From Ascoidea rubescens DSM 1968 (lineage: Eukaryota; Ascomycota; Saccharomycetes; Ascoideales; Ascoideaceae), in NCBI RefSeq assembly GCF_001661345.1, contig NW_017962927.1, positions 248,001 through 312,000 of the forward strand: a stretch of DNA of 64,000 nucleotides, given 5' to 3'. The first letter of the stretch is position 1; each line of letters opens with the position of its first letter. The notes beneath the pieces were generated by a model, which saw only the letters and a program-made list of their open reading frames with translations, had not been told where the DNA came from and did not search any database. Below, in pieces: positions 1 to 9,921 of this stretch. The position numbers and the translations under genes were made by a program.

Positions 1-252
1 ATGGGCAGAGTTTTGTTTGATGACTTGGTTGAATACGATGATGGTACTCCAGCTACCACTTCCCAAATGGCAAAAGATGTTTCGATTTTCTTAAACTGGG
101 CATCTGAACCTGAACACGATGAACGTAAAAAAGTTGGATTAAAAGTCTTGGTGGTCACTTCAGCTCTTTACTTGCTCTCTATTTGGGTAAAGAAATTCAA
201 GTTTGTTGGTCTTAAAAACAGAAAGATTATTTTTAATCCTCCAAAAAATTAA
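1..252 (+). CDS. CYT1: Cytochrome c1, C-terminal end (gene cut by window edge)
   Basis: The last 83 codons of cytochrome c1, the haem-bearing subunit of respiratory complex III in the mitochondrial inner membrane. The segment holds the family's conserved tail: DDLVEYDDGTPATTSQMAKD, then FLNWASEPEHDERK, then a hydrophobic helix (about residues 48-62, ending ALYLLSIWVKKFK) that anchors the protein in the inner membrane, and a short basic tail ending FNPPKN. The match to S. cerevisiae Cyt1 is close across the whole piece. The ATG at position 1 is almost certainly an internal methionine: Cyt1 is roughly 300 residues long, and the haem-binding CxxCH and the presequence must lie to the left of the window. 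The reading frame is intact to the stop codon. Confidence 0.95.
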   Translation: MGRVLFDDLVEYDDGTPATTSQMAKDVSIFLNWASEPEHDERKKVGLKVLVVTSALYLLSIWVKKFKFVGLKNRKIIFNPPKN

Positions 253-321
253 ATTAAATTAAATTAAACCAATTTAAATTACATTGAAATACAATACGAA
301 ATAAACGAAAATGAAAATAAA

Positions 322-380
322 ATAAAAATTATAAAAATTATAAAAATTATAAAAATTATAAAAATTATAAAAATTATAAA
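322..380. repeat. 9-bp tandem repeat (aaaaattat)
   Basis: About six head-to-tail copies of a 9-bp AT unit follow the CYT1 stop codon. This looks like an ordinary AT-rich minisatellite in a 3' flank. Confidence 0.8.
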
Positions 381-833
381 ATCAATTTAATTTGATTTAA
401 ATTATTTTAATGATTTTTTTGTTAATTTTATGTGATATAAATATAATATAATATGATTCTTATGATATTCTTTTAAAACATTTTCAAAACAAAAAAAATC
501 AAATCACAAATAGATAACAATCTTTAAACAAAAAAAAATCAAAAAAAAACAACAAAATCAAAAATCAAAAATCAAAAACAAAATAAAAACTAAGACCTAC
601 CATTAATTTCCCTCTACCTCTACAAATAATCTAATTGTCAAGTTTTGCATAAAACATAAAAACAAAATCAGCAGTTGAACAAAAACTTCTTGTTTTTATC
701 TTTCTTTCCCATCCTCTAATTGTTTATATTCGATTTTTATATTCCATCTTTATCTTAATATTTTTCTATCTTTATCTCACCTACTCAATACACTTTCCGC
801 CCGTTTCCGTTTTCTCAGCCGTAGCCTGTAAAG

Positions 834-839
834 CACGTG
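834..839. promoter_or_regulatory. CACGTG E-box upstream of mitochondrial ProRS
   Basis: Perfect CACGTG palindrome about 95 bp before the ATG at 935. In yeasts this is the core site of bHLH factors such as Cbf1, which in several non-Saccharomyces yeasts controls respiratory and mitochondrial genes. Function here is inferred from position only. Confidence 0.45.
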
Positions 840-934
840 TCATACACGGGACCCACCACTGAGTTTTTCTGTTTGCATTTTTCAGCACAAACAGCAGAAG
901 AAGCACAAAACCCTTCACTAACACAGTCAGAGTC

Positions 935-2878
935 ATGTTCAGACAAACCTCCAGCCTCTGGAGACAACCTTCTTCGTTATGGCTCAGGAGAAGAGCTCCC
1001 CTGGTGCTGTTTTCCTCGTCTTGTTCTGCTTTTATGCTGAAAGTTTCTCAGAACTATCCCAAAAACATCGCTACTTCGAACCAGGTATTTCGCCAGGAAA
1101 TCGATTTCAAGAACATCACAAAGGCTCCCACCTACGCATTGTTCCAGAAACTAGGCTTGATTTCTTCTTCATCATCAGGAATAATTAACTGGTTGCCTTT
1201 GGGATTGAGAATCTTGAAAAAAGTGGAAAATGTCATACACAAAAGGATGACTGAGATTGGCTGTGATGAGGTTGCCTTGACTTCCTTATCAAGCAAAGAG
1301 CTATGGCAAAAAACTGGAAGATGGGAAAATAATGAGTTATTTAAATTGACAGATTTGAAAAAAGCTGATTACTGTCTTGCAGCCACTTGTGAAGAGGAGA
1401 TTTCTGAAATTGTTAAGTCTAATTTAGATTCATACAAAGATTTACCACTTTTATTATATCAAATAACGAGAAAATACCGAGACGAATTGCGACCAAGGGC
1501 TGGTTTGTTGAGAAGTCGAGAATTTGTAATGAAAGATGCTTATTCATTTCATTTAGATCAAACAGATGCCAAAATGTGTTTTGATCTTTTTAATCAAGCG
1601 TATTACAAAATTTTCAATGACCTAAAAGTTCCTTTTGTTTCGGCATTGGCAGATTCTGGAGAAATTGGTGGTGATTTATCTCTAGAATGGCATTACCCCA
1701 ATGAAAATGGTGAAGATACTTTATTCGAATGTAGCCATTGCAAAAAGATTTCAAACATTGAAAAGCAAGCTTCCTTACCAAACGATAAAAGTAATGAAGC
1801 CAGTGAAGCTAGTGAAGCTAGTGAAGCTAGTGAAGTCAGTAAAGCCAGTGAAACCAGTGAAGCTAGTGTTAGATACTATTTAACTGAAGACAACAATACT
1901 TTGATTGCTGCATACTACCCTAAAGAACGTAAATTAATGTCATCTTTCATCAAAAAGGAAATTCCCGAAATCAATTTAAAACTAAAGGATCAATCTGAAA
2001 TCTTGAAATTATTCAAGGAAAACACTGATGAAGAAAATAATGGATTTATTAAAAACGTTATAAGAGTTATGGATGTTAGAATCAATCCAAGTACAATATT
2101 ACCTGATTTTCCCTCGGAAATTAAGTTTCAACGAAATTCCTTCACCACTCTTAACGATTTTAGTATAGTCGAAGCTAAGGAAAAAGAGATTTGTGGAGAC
2201 TGCGAAAAGGGTGTAATATCATCTTTTAAATCAATTGAAGTTGGACATACGTTTTACCTTGGTACAAGATATAGCAAACCAATGTCATTAAAAGTTAAAT
2301 CCACCGACGGCAAACAGGATATTTATCTTGAAATGGGTTGTTATGGTATTGGTGTGTCAAGGCTTATGGCTGCAATTGCTGAAGTTTCTAGAGACGATTC
2401 TGGTTTATGCTGGCCATCAATTATTGCACCCTATCACTTGAGTTTGATTGTAATACCCCAATTTTCCAATGAAAGAACAGCTGGAAAAGTTGATCAATTA
2501 ATTAAAGAGTGCTCTGAAAATGGTATCGAGGTGTTTAATGGCAACACGAATACAAACGATTATAGTTTAAAGAAAAGGATCAATGAAACTATGTCTTTAG
2601 GTATACCATTATTCATTGTTATTGGTGGCAAATTTTTAGATAAAAACATGATTGAAATTGAGGTTCGACCAAGCAAGTTCCGAGATTATAAAACTAACAG
2701 CAGTCATGACAGTGAATTGGAAATTAACAAGTTATACAGAGATCCAAATAACAAAAGAAATTGGAATTGGGAATTTCGCAAAGCTATAAAAAATGCGAGA
2801 GCTACCTATAATGAGACACATGTTGTAAATAGAAAAGGATTCATTCCAGTTGTTAAAGCACTTTTAAAAGATTTGTAA
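935..2878 (+). CDS. AIM10: Mitochondrial prolyl-tRNA synthetase
   Basis: A class II aminoacyl-tRNA synthetase that charges mitochondrial tRNA-Pro. The N-terminus (first 45 residues) is rich in Arg and Ser with few acidic residues, typical of a mitochondrial presequence. The catalytic core shows class II motif 2 (RKYRDELRPRAGLLRSREF with VMKDAYSFH following, near residues 178-210) and motif 3 (MGCYGIGVSRLMAAIAE near residue 467). A C-terminal anticodon-binding region follows (about residues 495-600). The closest named yeast relative is Aim10 (YER087W). An extra Ser-Glu-Ala repeat, near residues 286-311, interrupts the insertion region between motifs 2 and 3. The ATG at 935 is the first that gives a presequence. 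Assignment to ProRS is firm; mitochondrial location is inferred from the N-terminus and the bacterial-type architecture. Confidence 0.93.
   Translation: MFRQTSSLWRQPSSLWLRRRAPLVLFSSSCSAFMLKVSQNYPKNIATSNQVFRQEIDFKNITKAPTYALFQKLGLISSSSSGIINWLPLGLRILKKVENVIHKRMTEIGCDEVALTSLSSKELWQKTGRWENNELFKLTDLKKADYCLAATCEEEISEIVKSNLDSYKDLPLLLYQITRKYRDELRPRAGLLRSREFVMKDAYSFHLDQTDAKMCFDLFNQAYYKIFNDLKVPFVSALADSGEIGGDLSLEWHYPNENGEDTLFECSHCKKISNIEKQASLPNDKSNEASEASEASEASEVSKASETSEASVRYYLTEDNNTLIAAYYPKERKLMSSFIKKEIPEINLKLKDQSEILKLFKENTDEENNGFIKNVIRVMDVRINPSTILPDFPSEIKFQRNSFTTLNDFSIVEAKEKEICGDCEKGVISSFKSIEVGHTFYLGTRYSKPMSLKVKSTDGKQDIYLEMGCYGIGVSRLMAAIAEVSRDDSGLCWPSIIAPYHLSLIVIPQFSNERTAGKVDQLIKECSENGIEVFNGNTNTNDYSLKKRINETMSLGIPLFIVIGGKFLDKNMIEIEVRPSKFRDYKTNSSHDSELEINKLYRDPNNKRNWNWEFRKAIKNARATYNETHVVNRKGFIPVVKALLKDL
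1790..1868 (+). repeat. 9-bp coding repeat (Ser-Glu-Ala) inside ProRS
   Basis: About eight units of a gc(c/t)agtgaa-type nonamer encode an imperfect Ala-Ser-Glu run in frame. It lies in the region that links the two halves of the synthetase core, so it probably forms a flexible surface loop. Confidence 0.85.
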
Positions 2879-3259
2879 TATTTTCAATAATTGGGTATTG
2901 TTTTGTACATAAATAACAATATACTCTGTTTTCATCGATCAACAAAAATGCTATTGAACTCTGATTATTTTTTTTCTTGTATTATATTTTTATGTAGCAT
3001 TATCCAAATGAAAATCATTAAAAAAAACTTGAAAAAAATATAAATAGGTAAGATAACAAATAAAAACAAATGATAGAATACAACAACAAAATTGAAAGTG
3101 CAAGTTGCAACAAAAGAATAAAAAGAAAAAAAAATTGCCTTATCAAAATGAAATTGTGAAATTTAAATTGATTATTGTGTTTTTTTGGCAGCCATTTCAC
3201 GAAATGTCCCAATGTTATTTAGCCATTTTCACCAACCTTGCTTGATTCTGGATATTTGT
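2879..3259. other. Convergent intergenic region
   Basis: Space between the 3' ends of the ProRS and SBH1 genes. AT-rich with A- and T-runs suited to 3'-end formation; no gene or RNA recognised. Confidence 0.7.
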
Positions 3260-3603
3260 TCAGGACTTTGAGAAAAACTTTGTTGCTAGTTTGGAAATAA
3301 CATGTAAACCGATAACACTAAAGATGAAGCCAACAGCTAAGAATAAAACGACCAATGGATCAACCCTCAACCCTTGAGCTTCGTCGGTGTACAACTTCAA
3401 CATCGTAGCAGAAGAGCCACCAGCACCAACAGACCTGGTTGAGGCAGGAGTTTGGCTGGCCTTCTTATCCTGAGCAGCTCTTCTTTTAGCTAGGGTTCTT
3501 TGACCACCTGGAACTGCGGTTGACTATATGACAATTTAGCAGAGATTAGTGGTTTGCAATCAAAGAAAGGAGTGCCAGAGACAGCAAAAACAAGTCTTAC
3601 CAT
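3260..3603 (-). CDS. SBH1: Sec61 beta subunit (ER translocon), spliced
   Basis: Small tail-anchored subunit of the Sec61 complex that moves proteins into the endoplasmic reticulum. Exon 1 is only the ATG (3601-3603). The intron runs 3524-3600 (77 nt; starts GTAAGA, ends ATATAG) and exon 2 is 3260-3523. The 88-residue product has the family's layout: a hydrophilic head containing PGGQRTLAKRR, a Gly/Ser-rich stretch, the signature LKLYTDEAQGLRVDPLVVLF, and one C-terminal membrane segment (FLAVGFIFSVIGLHVI) with a short tail FFSKS. S. cerevisiae Sbh1 matches closely, including PGGQRTLQKR and GLRVDPLVVLFLAVGFIFSV. Without splicing, the exon 2 frame has no suitable start. It is divergent from NAT1, with 318 bp between the start codons. 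Confidence 0.92.
3524..3600 (-). other. Spliceosomal intron of SBH1
   Basis: 77-nt intron directly after the initiator ATG. The donor is GTAAGA and the acceptor ATATAG; plausible branch sites are CACTAAT or TGCTAAA. Removing it joins ATG in phase 0 to TCA ACC GCA GTT. Confidence 0.85.
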
Positions 3604-3921
3604 TGTAGTGCGAAGTGTAGTATGAGAGTAACGAGGAAATCAGTTGTTTGCAATTGCTGATAGCTGTGTTGTTATCTCACGAAGAAAGTGGACGAAAAGT
3701 AGAGGAAAGTGATGTGTTAAATTTGAGGCCGGCGGGTAACATTTGCAAGCTTTTGTATGGAGCTGAAAATTTTCAGAGAGAAGCAGATGCTGGAGCTGAG
3801 TTGGAGAAACAGCAGCTGGAGAGAGACTGTTAAGACGACGACAGGTGTTTGCTTTTGTTGTTGCTTGTTGCTTTTGCTAGTTCATTGGAGCCTGGGGTAT
3901 CTTGTTTCCAGCTGGGTCGTG
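3604..3921. promoter_or_regulatory. Divergent SBH1/NAT1 promoter
   Basis: Bidirectional promoter space of 318 bp between two opposite start codons. The part nearest NAT1 is richer in G and C than the surroundings. No TATA box stands out. Confidence 0.5.
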
Positions 3922-6792
3922 ATGAGTAACAGAAGACGTCCAAACAGACTAACCAAGTCTTTGTTCAACACGAGAGAGGACAGTGCCTTCAAGGAGGCCT
4001 TGAAACTCTACGAATCAAAACAGTACAAGAAGTCCTTGAAGATATTGGATCAGGTCTTGAAGAAGAACTCAAACCACATCGAATCCGTTTGCTTGAAAGG
4101 GTTGGTTTTGGATCAGCATTCCAAGGCGAGATTGGAGGGAAACAACGCCAACAACTCTGGGGCCACTGCCACTTCCAATGCCAACAACAACATTTCGTTC
4201 CAAGAATACAACCAAAACATATCTGACGCTAAAAACTATATTGAACGAGCAATTGAGAAAAACGCATTGAAAAACAACCCCATCGTATACCATATCATTG
4301 CCATTTATTACAAGCAGAACTTGGATTACGCCAACGCTGCCAAATTCTACCAACTAGCGGTTGACAATGAGGCTGTTAATAAAAACATCCCCAACGATTT
4401 GTCCCTCTGTTTATCTCAACTAAGAGACTATCCTAATTTAGTTAAAGCAAAGGATTTGGTATTGAACAACGCTCCTGGATATAGAGCGAATTGGACTGCA
4501 TTGTCGATTGCGTATCATTTAAATGGCGATTATAACAATGCATTCAAACGTTTGACCCAATTTGAAGCTTTAGCAAAGGGAAAAATCTCCGATGCCGAAA
4601 AATATGAACATTCCGACTGTTTATTATACAAAAATTCAATAATTTATGAATCTGGAAACATTAAAAAGGCCCTTGATGATTTAGAAGTTATAAAACCATC
4701 CATTAAAGATTTTTTGACCTGGTTTCAATTCAAGGCCAAATATTTCCTCTTGTTAAAGGACTACAAGAACGCCGCAATTGCTTATAGAACGTTATTGAAA
4801 AGAAATCCCGATAATATCAGTTACTATTATAATTTGGAAGTTGCTTTAAAATTCCCATCTGTTAAAAATCCAGAAAAAAAATTAGCTCTAAGATTGAAAT
4901 TATATGACAAATTATCCAAATTTTATCCTAAATCTGATCCTCCAAAATTCATTCCTTTGACTTTTTTGAATTCAGAAAATCCGCTATTTAAAATAAAATG
5001 TCAAGACTATATTTTAGAAAAATTGTCTAGAGGTGTTCCATCAACTTTTAATAACTTGAAATCTATCTACAAAAATGAGAAAAAAAGCAAAGTTATTGAA
5101 TCAATTGTTTTGCAATTTTTAAAAGATTTACTATCGCCTTCAACTAAAATCAAAGATCCAACTGTAACCGCTTGGACCTATTACTATTTAGCTCAACATT
5201 ATCTTTATTTAAATGATACTGAGAATGCAAAGAACTATATCGATAAAGCAATTGAGCATTCTCCTACTTTAGTTGAGCTATACTTGATGAAAGCAAGAAT
5301 CGTTAAAAGAACTGGTGATTTCCTTGAAGCATCAAAAATTATGAACGAATGTAGATTAATGGATTTACAGGATCGTTTTGTTAATTGTAAAACAGCTAAA
5401 TATTATCTTAGAGCCAATTTGGTTGATGAGGCAATCAAAACTGCCTCAATATTTACTATCAACTCTAAATATCCAAACGGTTTGCAAGATTTATATGTAA
5501 TGCAATCAAGTTGGTATATCGTTGAAGAAGGTGAAGCATATTTCAGAATTTATAACCAAAAATTAAAAGAATTTCAAAAATTTATTACCAATCATGAAAA
5601 GAAGGAATTTATTGAAAAAATTCTCAATTCTACTATTTCTATTAGAGAATATACAAAGGAGGAATTGAAAGAAAGAGATGCCCTATTGAAAAGTATTAAA
5701 GAGAAATTGTCGGAAATTAAGAAAGCTAAGGGATTGTCAATGAAAAGATTTGATGCAGTGATCAAGATTTTTAACACATATTACAATGATCAATATGATT
5801 TTCACACATATTCAATGAGAAAGGGCACACCGCTTTCTTATATTGAAATGGTAAAATATGAAGATACAATTTATAAATCAGGAGTGTTTCAAAGAGCCAT
5901 TAAAGGAATTTCAGACTTGTATTTTGAGATTAACTATGAACTAAAATTTAAAAAGCAATTTGAAAATGCTGAAAAAATTGAAAAAATTGAAGATATCAAT
6001 TCAATTTTAAGCATTGAAAGTGATTCGGAATTGACATTTTTGAGTTTTTATTTAAAATATGAAAAACTAATAACAAATAATGATAGTTTACATAGTCACA
6101 GTAATAATAAAAAAAATAAAAAACATAATGCTAATAATGATCACAGTTATAATGAAAATTATGATAAAGAAGCATTAAAGATTTTATTGATTGAGAATGA
6201 CCAAGATCCATTTGGAAATCAATTAATTTCCTGTTCAAATCCAATTGAGGAATTGAATCAAAAACTTGAACCTCTATTAAAACAGGGACCAAATTTATTA
6301 TTTACGTTAAAATTATTATTCAGAATTTATTTCAATCAAAATAAATTTTTGTTGTGTTTCAAGAGCATTAAAACCATTGATCAGTTAACATTTAAACAAG
6401 GTGAATTATTGGGATATTACTTGGTTAAATTATACGATTTTGTGTTCAATAAGAAGAACGATGAAGAAGTTAAAATTCCTGAAAGTATTAAAGTCGTTTT
6501 AAAAAAAAGTATTCAATTGACCTTTAAAGATTTCGTTGTTGATAACGACAAAGAAAAATTGATCGAATTTCTTGAGATCCCAGAGAAAAATAAAAGGAAT
6601 AATCTTGAGGCACTAATTTATTATTTGAAGGGAATTAAAATTGTAGACTCTTCTAAATATGAAGAAGCAAAATCAAAGTATTCGCTTGAGATAAAGAAAT
6701 TAATTCAAAAAGACGATAAAACCTTGAACGATAATGATAAAATCATGATTGAAGATTGGATATTAAAAGAAGAGGGTGATTATTATTACTAA
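3922..6792 (+). CDS. NAT1: NatA auxiliary subunit (N-terminal acetyltransferase)
   Basis: Ribosome-anchored TPR scaffold of the NatA complex, which acetylates the exposed N-termini of proteins beginning with Ser, Ala, Thr or Gly. The 956-residue protein is built of TPR-like helical repeats. The N-terminal block EALKLYESKQYKKSLKILDQ and the later GYRANWTALSIAYHLNGDY and GKISDAEKYEHSDCLLYKN blocks are diagnostic and match S. cerevisiae Nat1. A Lys-rich helix (about residues 590-620) precedes the C-terminal region. A His/Asn-rich low-complexity insert near residues 720-745 is lineage-specific. The ATG at 3922 (MSNRRRPNR) is chosen because homology starts right after it; the frame stays open further upstream to an ATG at 3757, but that extension is Cys/Leu-rich and lies in promoter DNA. 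S. cerevisiae Nat1 is 854 residues. Confidence 0.93.
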   Translation: MSNRRRPNRLTKSLFNTREDSAFKEALKLYESKQYKKSLKILDQVLKKNSNHIESVCLKGLVLDQHSKARLEGNNANNSGATATSNANNNISFQEYNQNISDAKNYIERAIEKNALKNNPIVYHIIAIYYKQNLDYANAAKFYQLAVDNEAVNKNIPNDLSLCLSQLRDYPNLVKAKDLVLNNAPGYRANWTALSIAYHLNGDYNNAFKRLTQFEALAKGKISDAEKYEHSDCLLYKNSIIYESGNIKKALDDLEVIKPSIKDFLTWFQFKAKYFLLLKDYKNAAIAYRTLLKRNPDNISYYYNLEVALKFPSVKNPEKKLALRLKLYDKLSKFYPKSDPPKFIPLTFLNSENPLFKIKCQDYILEKLSRGVPSTFNNLKSIYKNEKKSKVIESIVLQFLKDLLSPSTKIKDPTVTAWTYYYLAQHYLYLNDTENAKNYIDKAIEHSPTLVELYLMKARIVKRTGDFLEASKIMNECRLMDLQDRFVNCKTAKYYLRANLVDEAIKTASIFTINSKYPNGLQDLYVMQSSWYIVEEGEAYFRIYNQKLKEFQKFITNHEKKEFIEKILNSTISIREYTKEELKERDALLKSIKEKLSEIKKAKGLSMKRFDAVIKIFNTYYNDQYDFHTYSMRKGTPLSYIEMVKYEDTIYKSGVFQRAIKGISDLYFEINYELKFKKQFENAEKIEKIEDINSILSIESDSELTFLSFYLKYEKLITNNDSLHSHSNNKKNKKHNANNDHSYNENYDKEALKILLIENDQDPFGNQLISCSNPIEELNQKLEPLLKQGPNLLFTLKLLFRIYFNQNKFLLCFKSIKTIDQLTFKQGELLGYYLVKLYDFVFNKKNDEEVKIPESIKVVLKKSIQLTFKDFVVDNDKEKLIEFLEIPEKNKRNNLEALIYYLKGIKIVDSSKYEEAKSKYSLEIKKLIQKDDKTLNDNDKIMIEDWILKEEGDYYY

Positions 6793-7100
6793 AAACCTTG
6801 AGCATCAAACTAAATTTTTGTTTTGTTTTGCTTTTCTTGTTATTTATTTTATCTTTTTTTTTTTCCTACATTTTTATTATAGTTTTGCAATATAGTGATT
6901 TCACTTGTTCAAATATATTTTGAGTTTCAAAATAATAAAAAAGGGTCTACTTTATAATTTACATGATCCCATTACGACTAATATATATTAATAAAAGGCA
7001 TTATTTAGGTGTATAATTGACTAAAGATTAAAATTTTGGACATATACAGCAAAATGGAAATGAGTACTAATGTATTCTAAGACCATGAACCGAATTGATT
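6793..7100. other. Convergent intergenic region
   Basis: Between the 3' ends of NAT1 and AHP1. T-rich then A-rich, with nothing gene-like in it. Confidence 0.7.
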
Positions 7101-7667
7101 TTATAGCTTTGCCAAAATAGCATCAACACCAGAAACAGAAACACCACTTTGGGTTTCTTGCTCCGAATAAGTTACTACGCCATTATCTATAACTATAGCA
7201 TATCTTGAGGTTCTAATGCCCATTCCATAAACAGAAGAGTCTTTCCAATAGCCAATTTTCTTGGAAAAGGAAGTATTAGGATCGCTGGCAAATAAAACTT
7301 TTGGTTTGAAATCATCTTTCAAAGTGTCCTTTAGTGAGATATTGAGATAAGAAAACAAATCTTTCTTCCAAGCATTTAAAACAAAAGCATCATTATTGGA
7401 AATAACCAAGAGTAAATCAATTCCCTTTTCTTTAAAGTCCTTTAAACGCTTTAAAATATCAGGGATATGAGAATTGGAGCAAGTGGGAGTAAATGCTCCG
7501 GGAACAGAAACAATAACAATCTTCTTGTTTTTAAGGAACTCAGCATCCAACTGGATCTTCGCTGGTCTGGGGCAAACTCTGGCATCAACAGTCTCCAGGT
7601 CAAGGGGGATGTATCTGAACTCTACATCCAGGAGAAACTTGGTTCCAACTTCAATTCCAACAACCAT
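7101..7667 (-). CDS. AHP1: Atypical 2-Cys peroxiredoxin (Ahp1 type)
   Basis: Thioredoxin-dependent peroxidase of the Prx5/Ahp1 family that reduces alkyl hydroperoxides. The 188-residue protein has the active-site motif PGAFTPTCSNSHIP, with the peroxidatic cysteine at residue 63. Cys32 aligns with the resolving cysteine of S. cerevisiae Ahp1 (Cys31), so a full catalytic pair is present. The core continues with VISNNDAFVLNAWKKDL, KVLFASDPNTSFSKKIG, and the C-terminal RYAIVIDNGVVTYSEQET. There is no peroxisomal SKL-type tail, since the protein ends AKL; a non-canonical PTS1 cannot be excluded because AKL is a known peroxisomal tripeptide variant. The ATG at 7667 gives a family-sized protein. The gene is divergent from the F-box/LRR gene, with 169 bp between starts. 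Confidence 0.9.
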   Translation of the reverse strand: MVVGIEVGTKFLLDVEFRYIPLDLETVDARVCPRPAKIQLDAEFLKNKKIVIVSVPGAFTPTCSNSHIPDILKRLKDFKEKGIDLLLVISNNDAFVLNAWKKDLFSYLNISLKDTLKDDFKPKVLFASDPNTSFSKKIGYWKDSSVYGMGIRTSRYAIVIDNGVVTYSEQETQSGVSVSGVDAILAKL

Positions 7668-7836
7668 GACTCACCAGGTAATACTGCAAATAACGATAAC
7701 ACTCAGTGAAACAAACAGTTTAGTGTTGCTCGTAGAGCCATTTTTATATTGTCAGCAATGGTGTTTGATGAGCCTTTGATTGGTTTGTGCAGTGGAGATT
7801 CGAAATCGAGTGTGATGAGGAAAACGAGCCAGAAAG

Positions 7837-9921
7837 ATGGATCTAATCAGCCCAATGGATCTTACCACAGATTTGGATCTCACCAGTTGTGTGGGTCTGG
7901 TTTCTCTTCGCCTAAATAGGCAACTGCACTCAGATATAAAGAACAGAGAAAGCTCAGGAGGTCTGTTATCGCTGTTGGTTTGTGATTCGATGCACAGCGA
8001 CCTGGCAATTAGTTGGTGCAATTGGCTGATGAATGGTTTGACTTTGGACAGCCTGTGGTGTACTGCCGTGCTAGCAGGTTCTGGTGCTTCTTCAGATCAC
8101 CCTCTGGCACTGGGTGACTTTTCCTATGATAAGCAACTTCCCTTGGAGCTAACCCAGCAGATCCTTAAATACTTGCCTTTTGATAAGCTATGGCTATTTT
8201 CTTTGTCTGATGCAAATACTTTCAAATACAGTGCTTTGCAATTGCTATTTTTCCAAATCCATATCACCTCTTATATTCTTTCTCCAAATCATAAATTTAT
8301 TCTTAGCTGCGATAGAGATTTACCACATTTTTATGACTATATCGTAACCTTTACAAAACATTTGACAGTTGAGCTTGATTTTGCTTTAATTACCTACGAG
8401 AACTTTAGTAAATTTTTGTCACTTTTATTTTTCAAAAACAATTTATCCGGTTTTATATTAAAAATTAGAAGTTTTCTTCACTTCAATTCTATAAACCATA
8501 CTATTCAAACCATATTAACTCAAAATTCAAACACTTTGACATCCTTCAAGCTCCACAATTTTACTAATCAAAGTTTCCCCTCGAGTCTGTTTCTTTCTAA
8601 TGCCTTAAATTACTGCACAAATTTGAAAAAAATCTCATTAATCCACCATAAACAGGAGTTTATTACCAAAATCTTTAATAAGCTAAACTCTAAGATATCT
8701 CTGAATCTCACTCATTTAAATTTATCTAACACTGTTTTTGGGGTTTCTATTGATAAAATTGTGAATTTTCTCAGTTTGAAATACTTGAATTTATCAAAGA
8801 ATAATTTATCAAAAATTGAAAGATTATCAAAATTTTCCTCATTGACAGATTTGGATTTATCCAAAAATAACATTTCTAAAATTGAAAACCTTTCATCTCT
8901 AACAAAATTAAAATTTTTAAATCTTTCTTTCAATAAATTAAGAAAATTTGAAAACCTAGAAAACTTGAAAAATTTGATTGGTTTAAACGTATCTTGCAAT
9001 AACCTTGAACTAGTAGAGAATGTTTCAAAACTAATAAATTTAATTGACTTAAATTTATCATTTAATAAGATTTACGATATAAGAAACTTATCTAAATTAG
9101 TAAACTTAAATTATATTGACTTGTCTCAAAATAAATTATCCGAATTTAATGTTTTATCCAATTTTAAAAATATAAAATCAATCAAATTTTATGGAAATTT
9201 TATATCAAAGATTAATATGAACAACTTTAACTTGTCAAATCTCTCATACTTGGATTTTTCTTCAAATATTATTCATGATATTTCCTATTTGAAACCTTTA
9301 AATTTAAAAATTCTATACTTAGATAACAACTCCATAAAAAACATCTCAGTCTTAAATAATTTTAAACACATTGAATTGCTAAATCTATCAACAAATAATA
9401 TTGATGGTTTCTTTATTTCTGAAAATACAAATCTTTATTCATTAAAGGAATTGCATTTAAATAATAATAATTTATCAAGTTTGAATAATTTCAATAAATT
9501 AATCAATCTTGAAAATCTAAGTATAATTGACAATAATTTATGCAATATCAGTCCGCTTCAATCATTGAAAAAATTAAAACACCTATATTTAACCTCAAAT
9601 AAAATTGAAGAAATTAGAAAGGAAGAGCTTAGAAATTTTCCTGATTTAAAAGTGCTAAACCTTGGATTCAATAAATTGAATTATCTTGAAATTGAAAAAA
9701 ATTCTTTAAATAACTTGCGAAAACTATACCTCAATCAAAATCAACTTGAAAAGATACATTTTATTTTTAATCTGAATAATCCAAAAGGAATCTTTTTACC
9801 TAAACTTCAAGAACTTTCACTCAATCATAACAACATTAAAAGCTATAGTTGGTTGAAAAATTTATCACCAAACTTCTCCAAATTGAATAAACTAGAAAAT
9901 GAATCTTTTTTTGAATTTTAA
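7837..9921 (+). CDS. F-box/leucine-rich repeat protein
   Basis: 694-residue protein with an F-box-like segment (LPLELTQQILKYLPFDKLWL, about residues 105-125) and about 16 leucine-rich repeats of 22 residues, roughly residues 290-685. The repeat type is SDS22-like, with consensus L..L..L.LS.NKI.KIENL. F-box proteins of this shape normally act as substrate adaptors of SCF ubiquitin ligases, with the F-box contacting Skp1 and the repeats the target. No named yeast orthologue is recognised. It has a clear paralogue at 53452-55668 on the other strand. The start is uncertain: the first 100 residues are not conserved with the paralogue and come from promoter-like GC-richer DNA, so initiation at a later ATG, near residue 52 or 66, is possible. 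Confidence 0.8.
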   Translation: MDLISPMDLTTDLDLTSCVGLVSLRLNRQLHSDIKNRESSGGLLSLLVCDSMHSDLAISWCNWLMNGLTLDSLWCTAVLAGSGASSDHPLALGDFSYDKQLPLELTQQILKYLPFDKLWLFSLSDANTFKYSALQLLFFQIHITSYILSPNHKFILSCDRDLPHFYDYIVTFTKHLTVELDFALITYENFSKFLSLLFFKNNLSGFILKIRSFLHFNSINHTIQTILTQNSNTLTSFKLHNFTNQSFPSSLFLSNALNYCTNLKKISLIHHKQEFITKIFNKLNSKISLNLTHLNLSNTVFGVSIDKIVNFLSLKYLNLSKNNLSKIERLSKFSSLTDLDLSKNNISKIENLSSLTKLKFLNLSFNKLRKFENLENLKNLIGLNVSCNNLELVENVSKLINLIDLNLSFNKIYDIRNLSKLVNLNYIDLSQNKLSEFNVLSNFKNIKSIKFYGNFISKINMNNFNLSNLSYLDFSSNIIHDISYLKPLNLKILYLDNNSIKNISVLNNFKHIELLNLSTNNIDGFFISENTNLYSLKELHLNNNNLSSLNNFNKLINLENLSIIDNNLCNISPLQSLKKLKHLYLTSNKIEEIRKEELRNFPDLKVLNLGFNKLNYLEIEKNSLNNLRKLYLNQNQLEKIHFIFNLNNPKGIFLPKLQELSLNHNNIKSYSWLKNLSPNFSKLNKLENESFFEF

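Larger units (their letters stand above)
253..934. other. Intergenic: CYT1 3' flank and ProRS promoter
   Basis: No gene seen. The CYT1 3' flank is very AT-rich and carries a run of short tandem repeats (listed separately). The right end becomes richer in C and G towards the ProRS start. A palindromic CACGTG lies at 834-839, about 100 bp before the ProRS ATG. Confidence 0.7.

Noticed and set aside
3018-3212. 64-codon frame on the minus strand between ProRS and SBH1
   Set aside because: It sits in T-rich 3' flank, reads as a run of Phe/Leu/Ser, and lies downstream of the real SBH1 stop.
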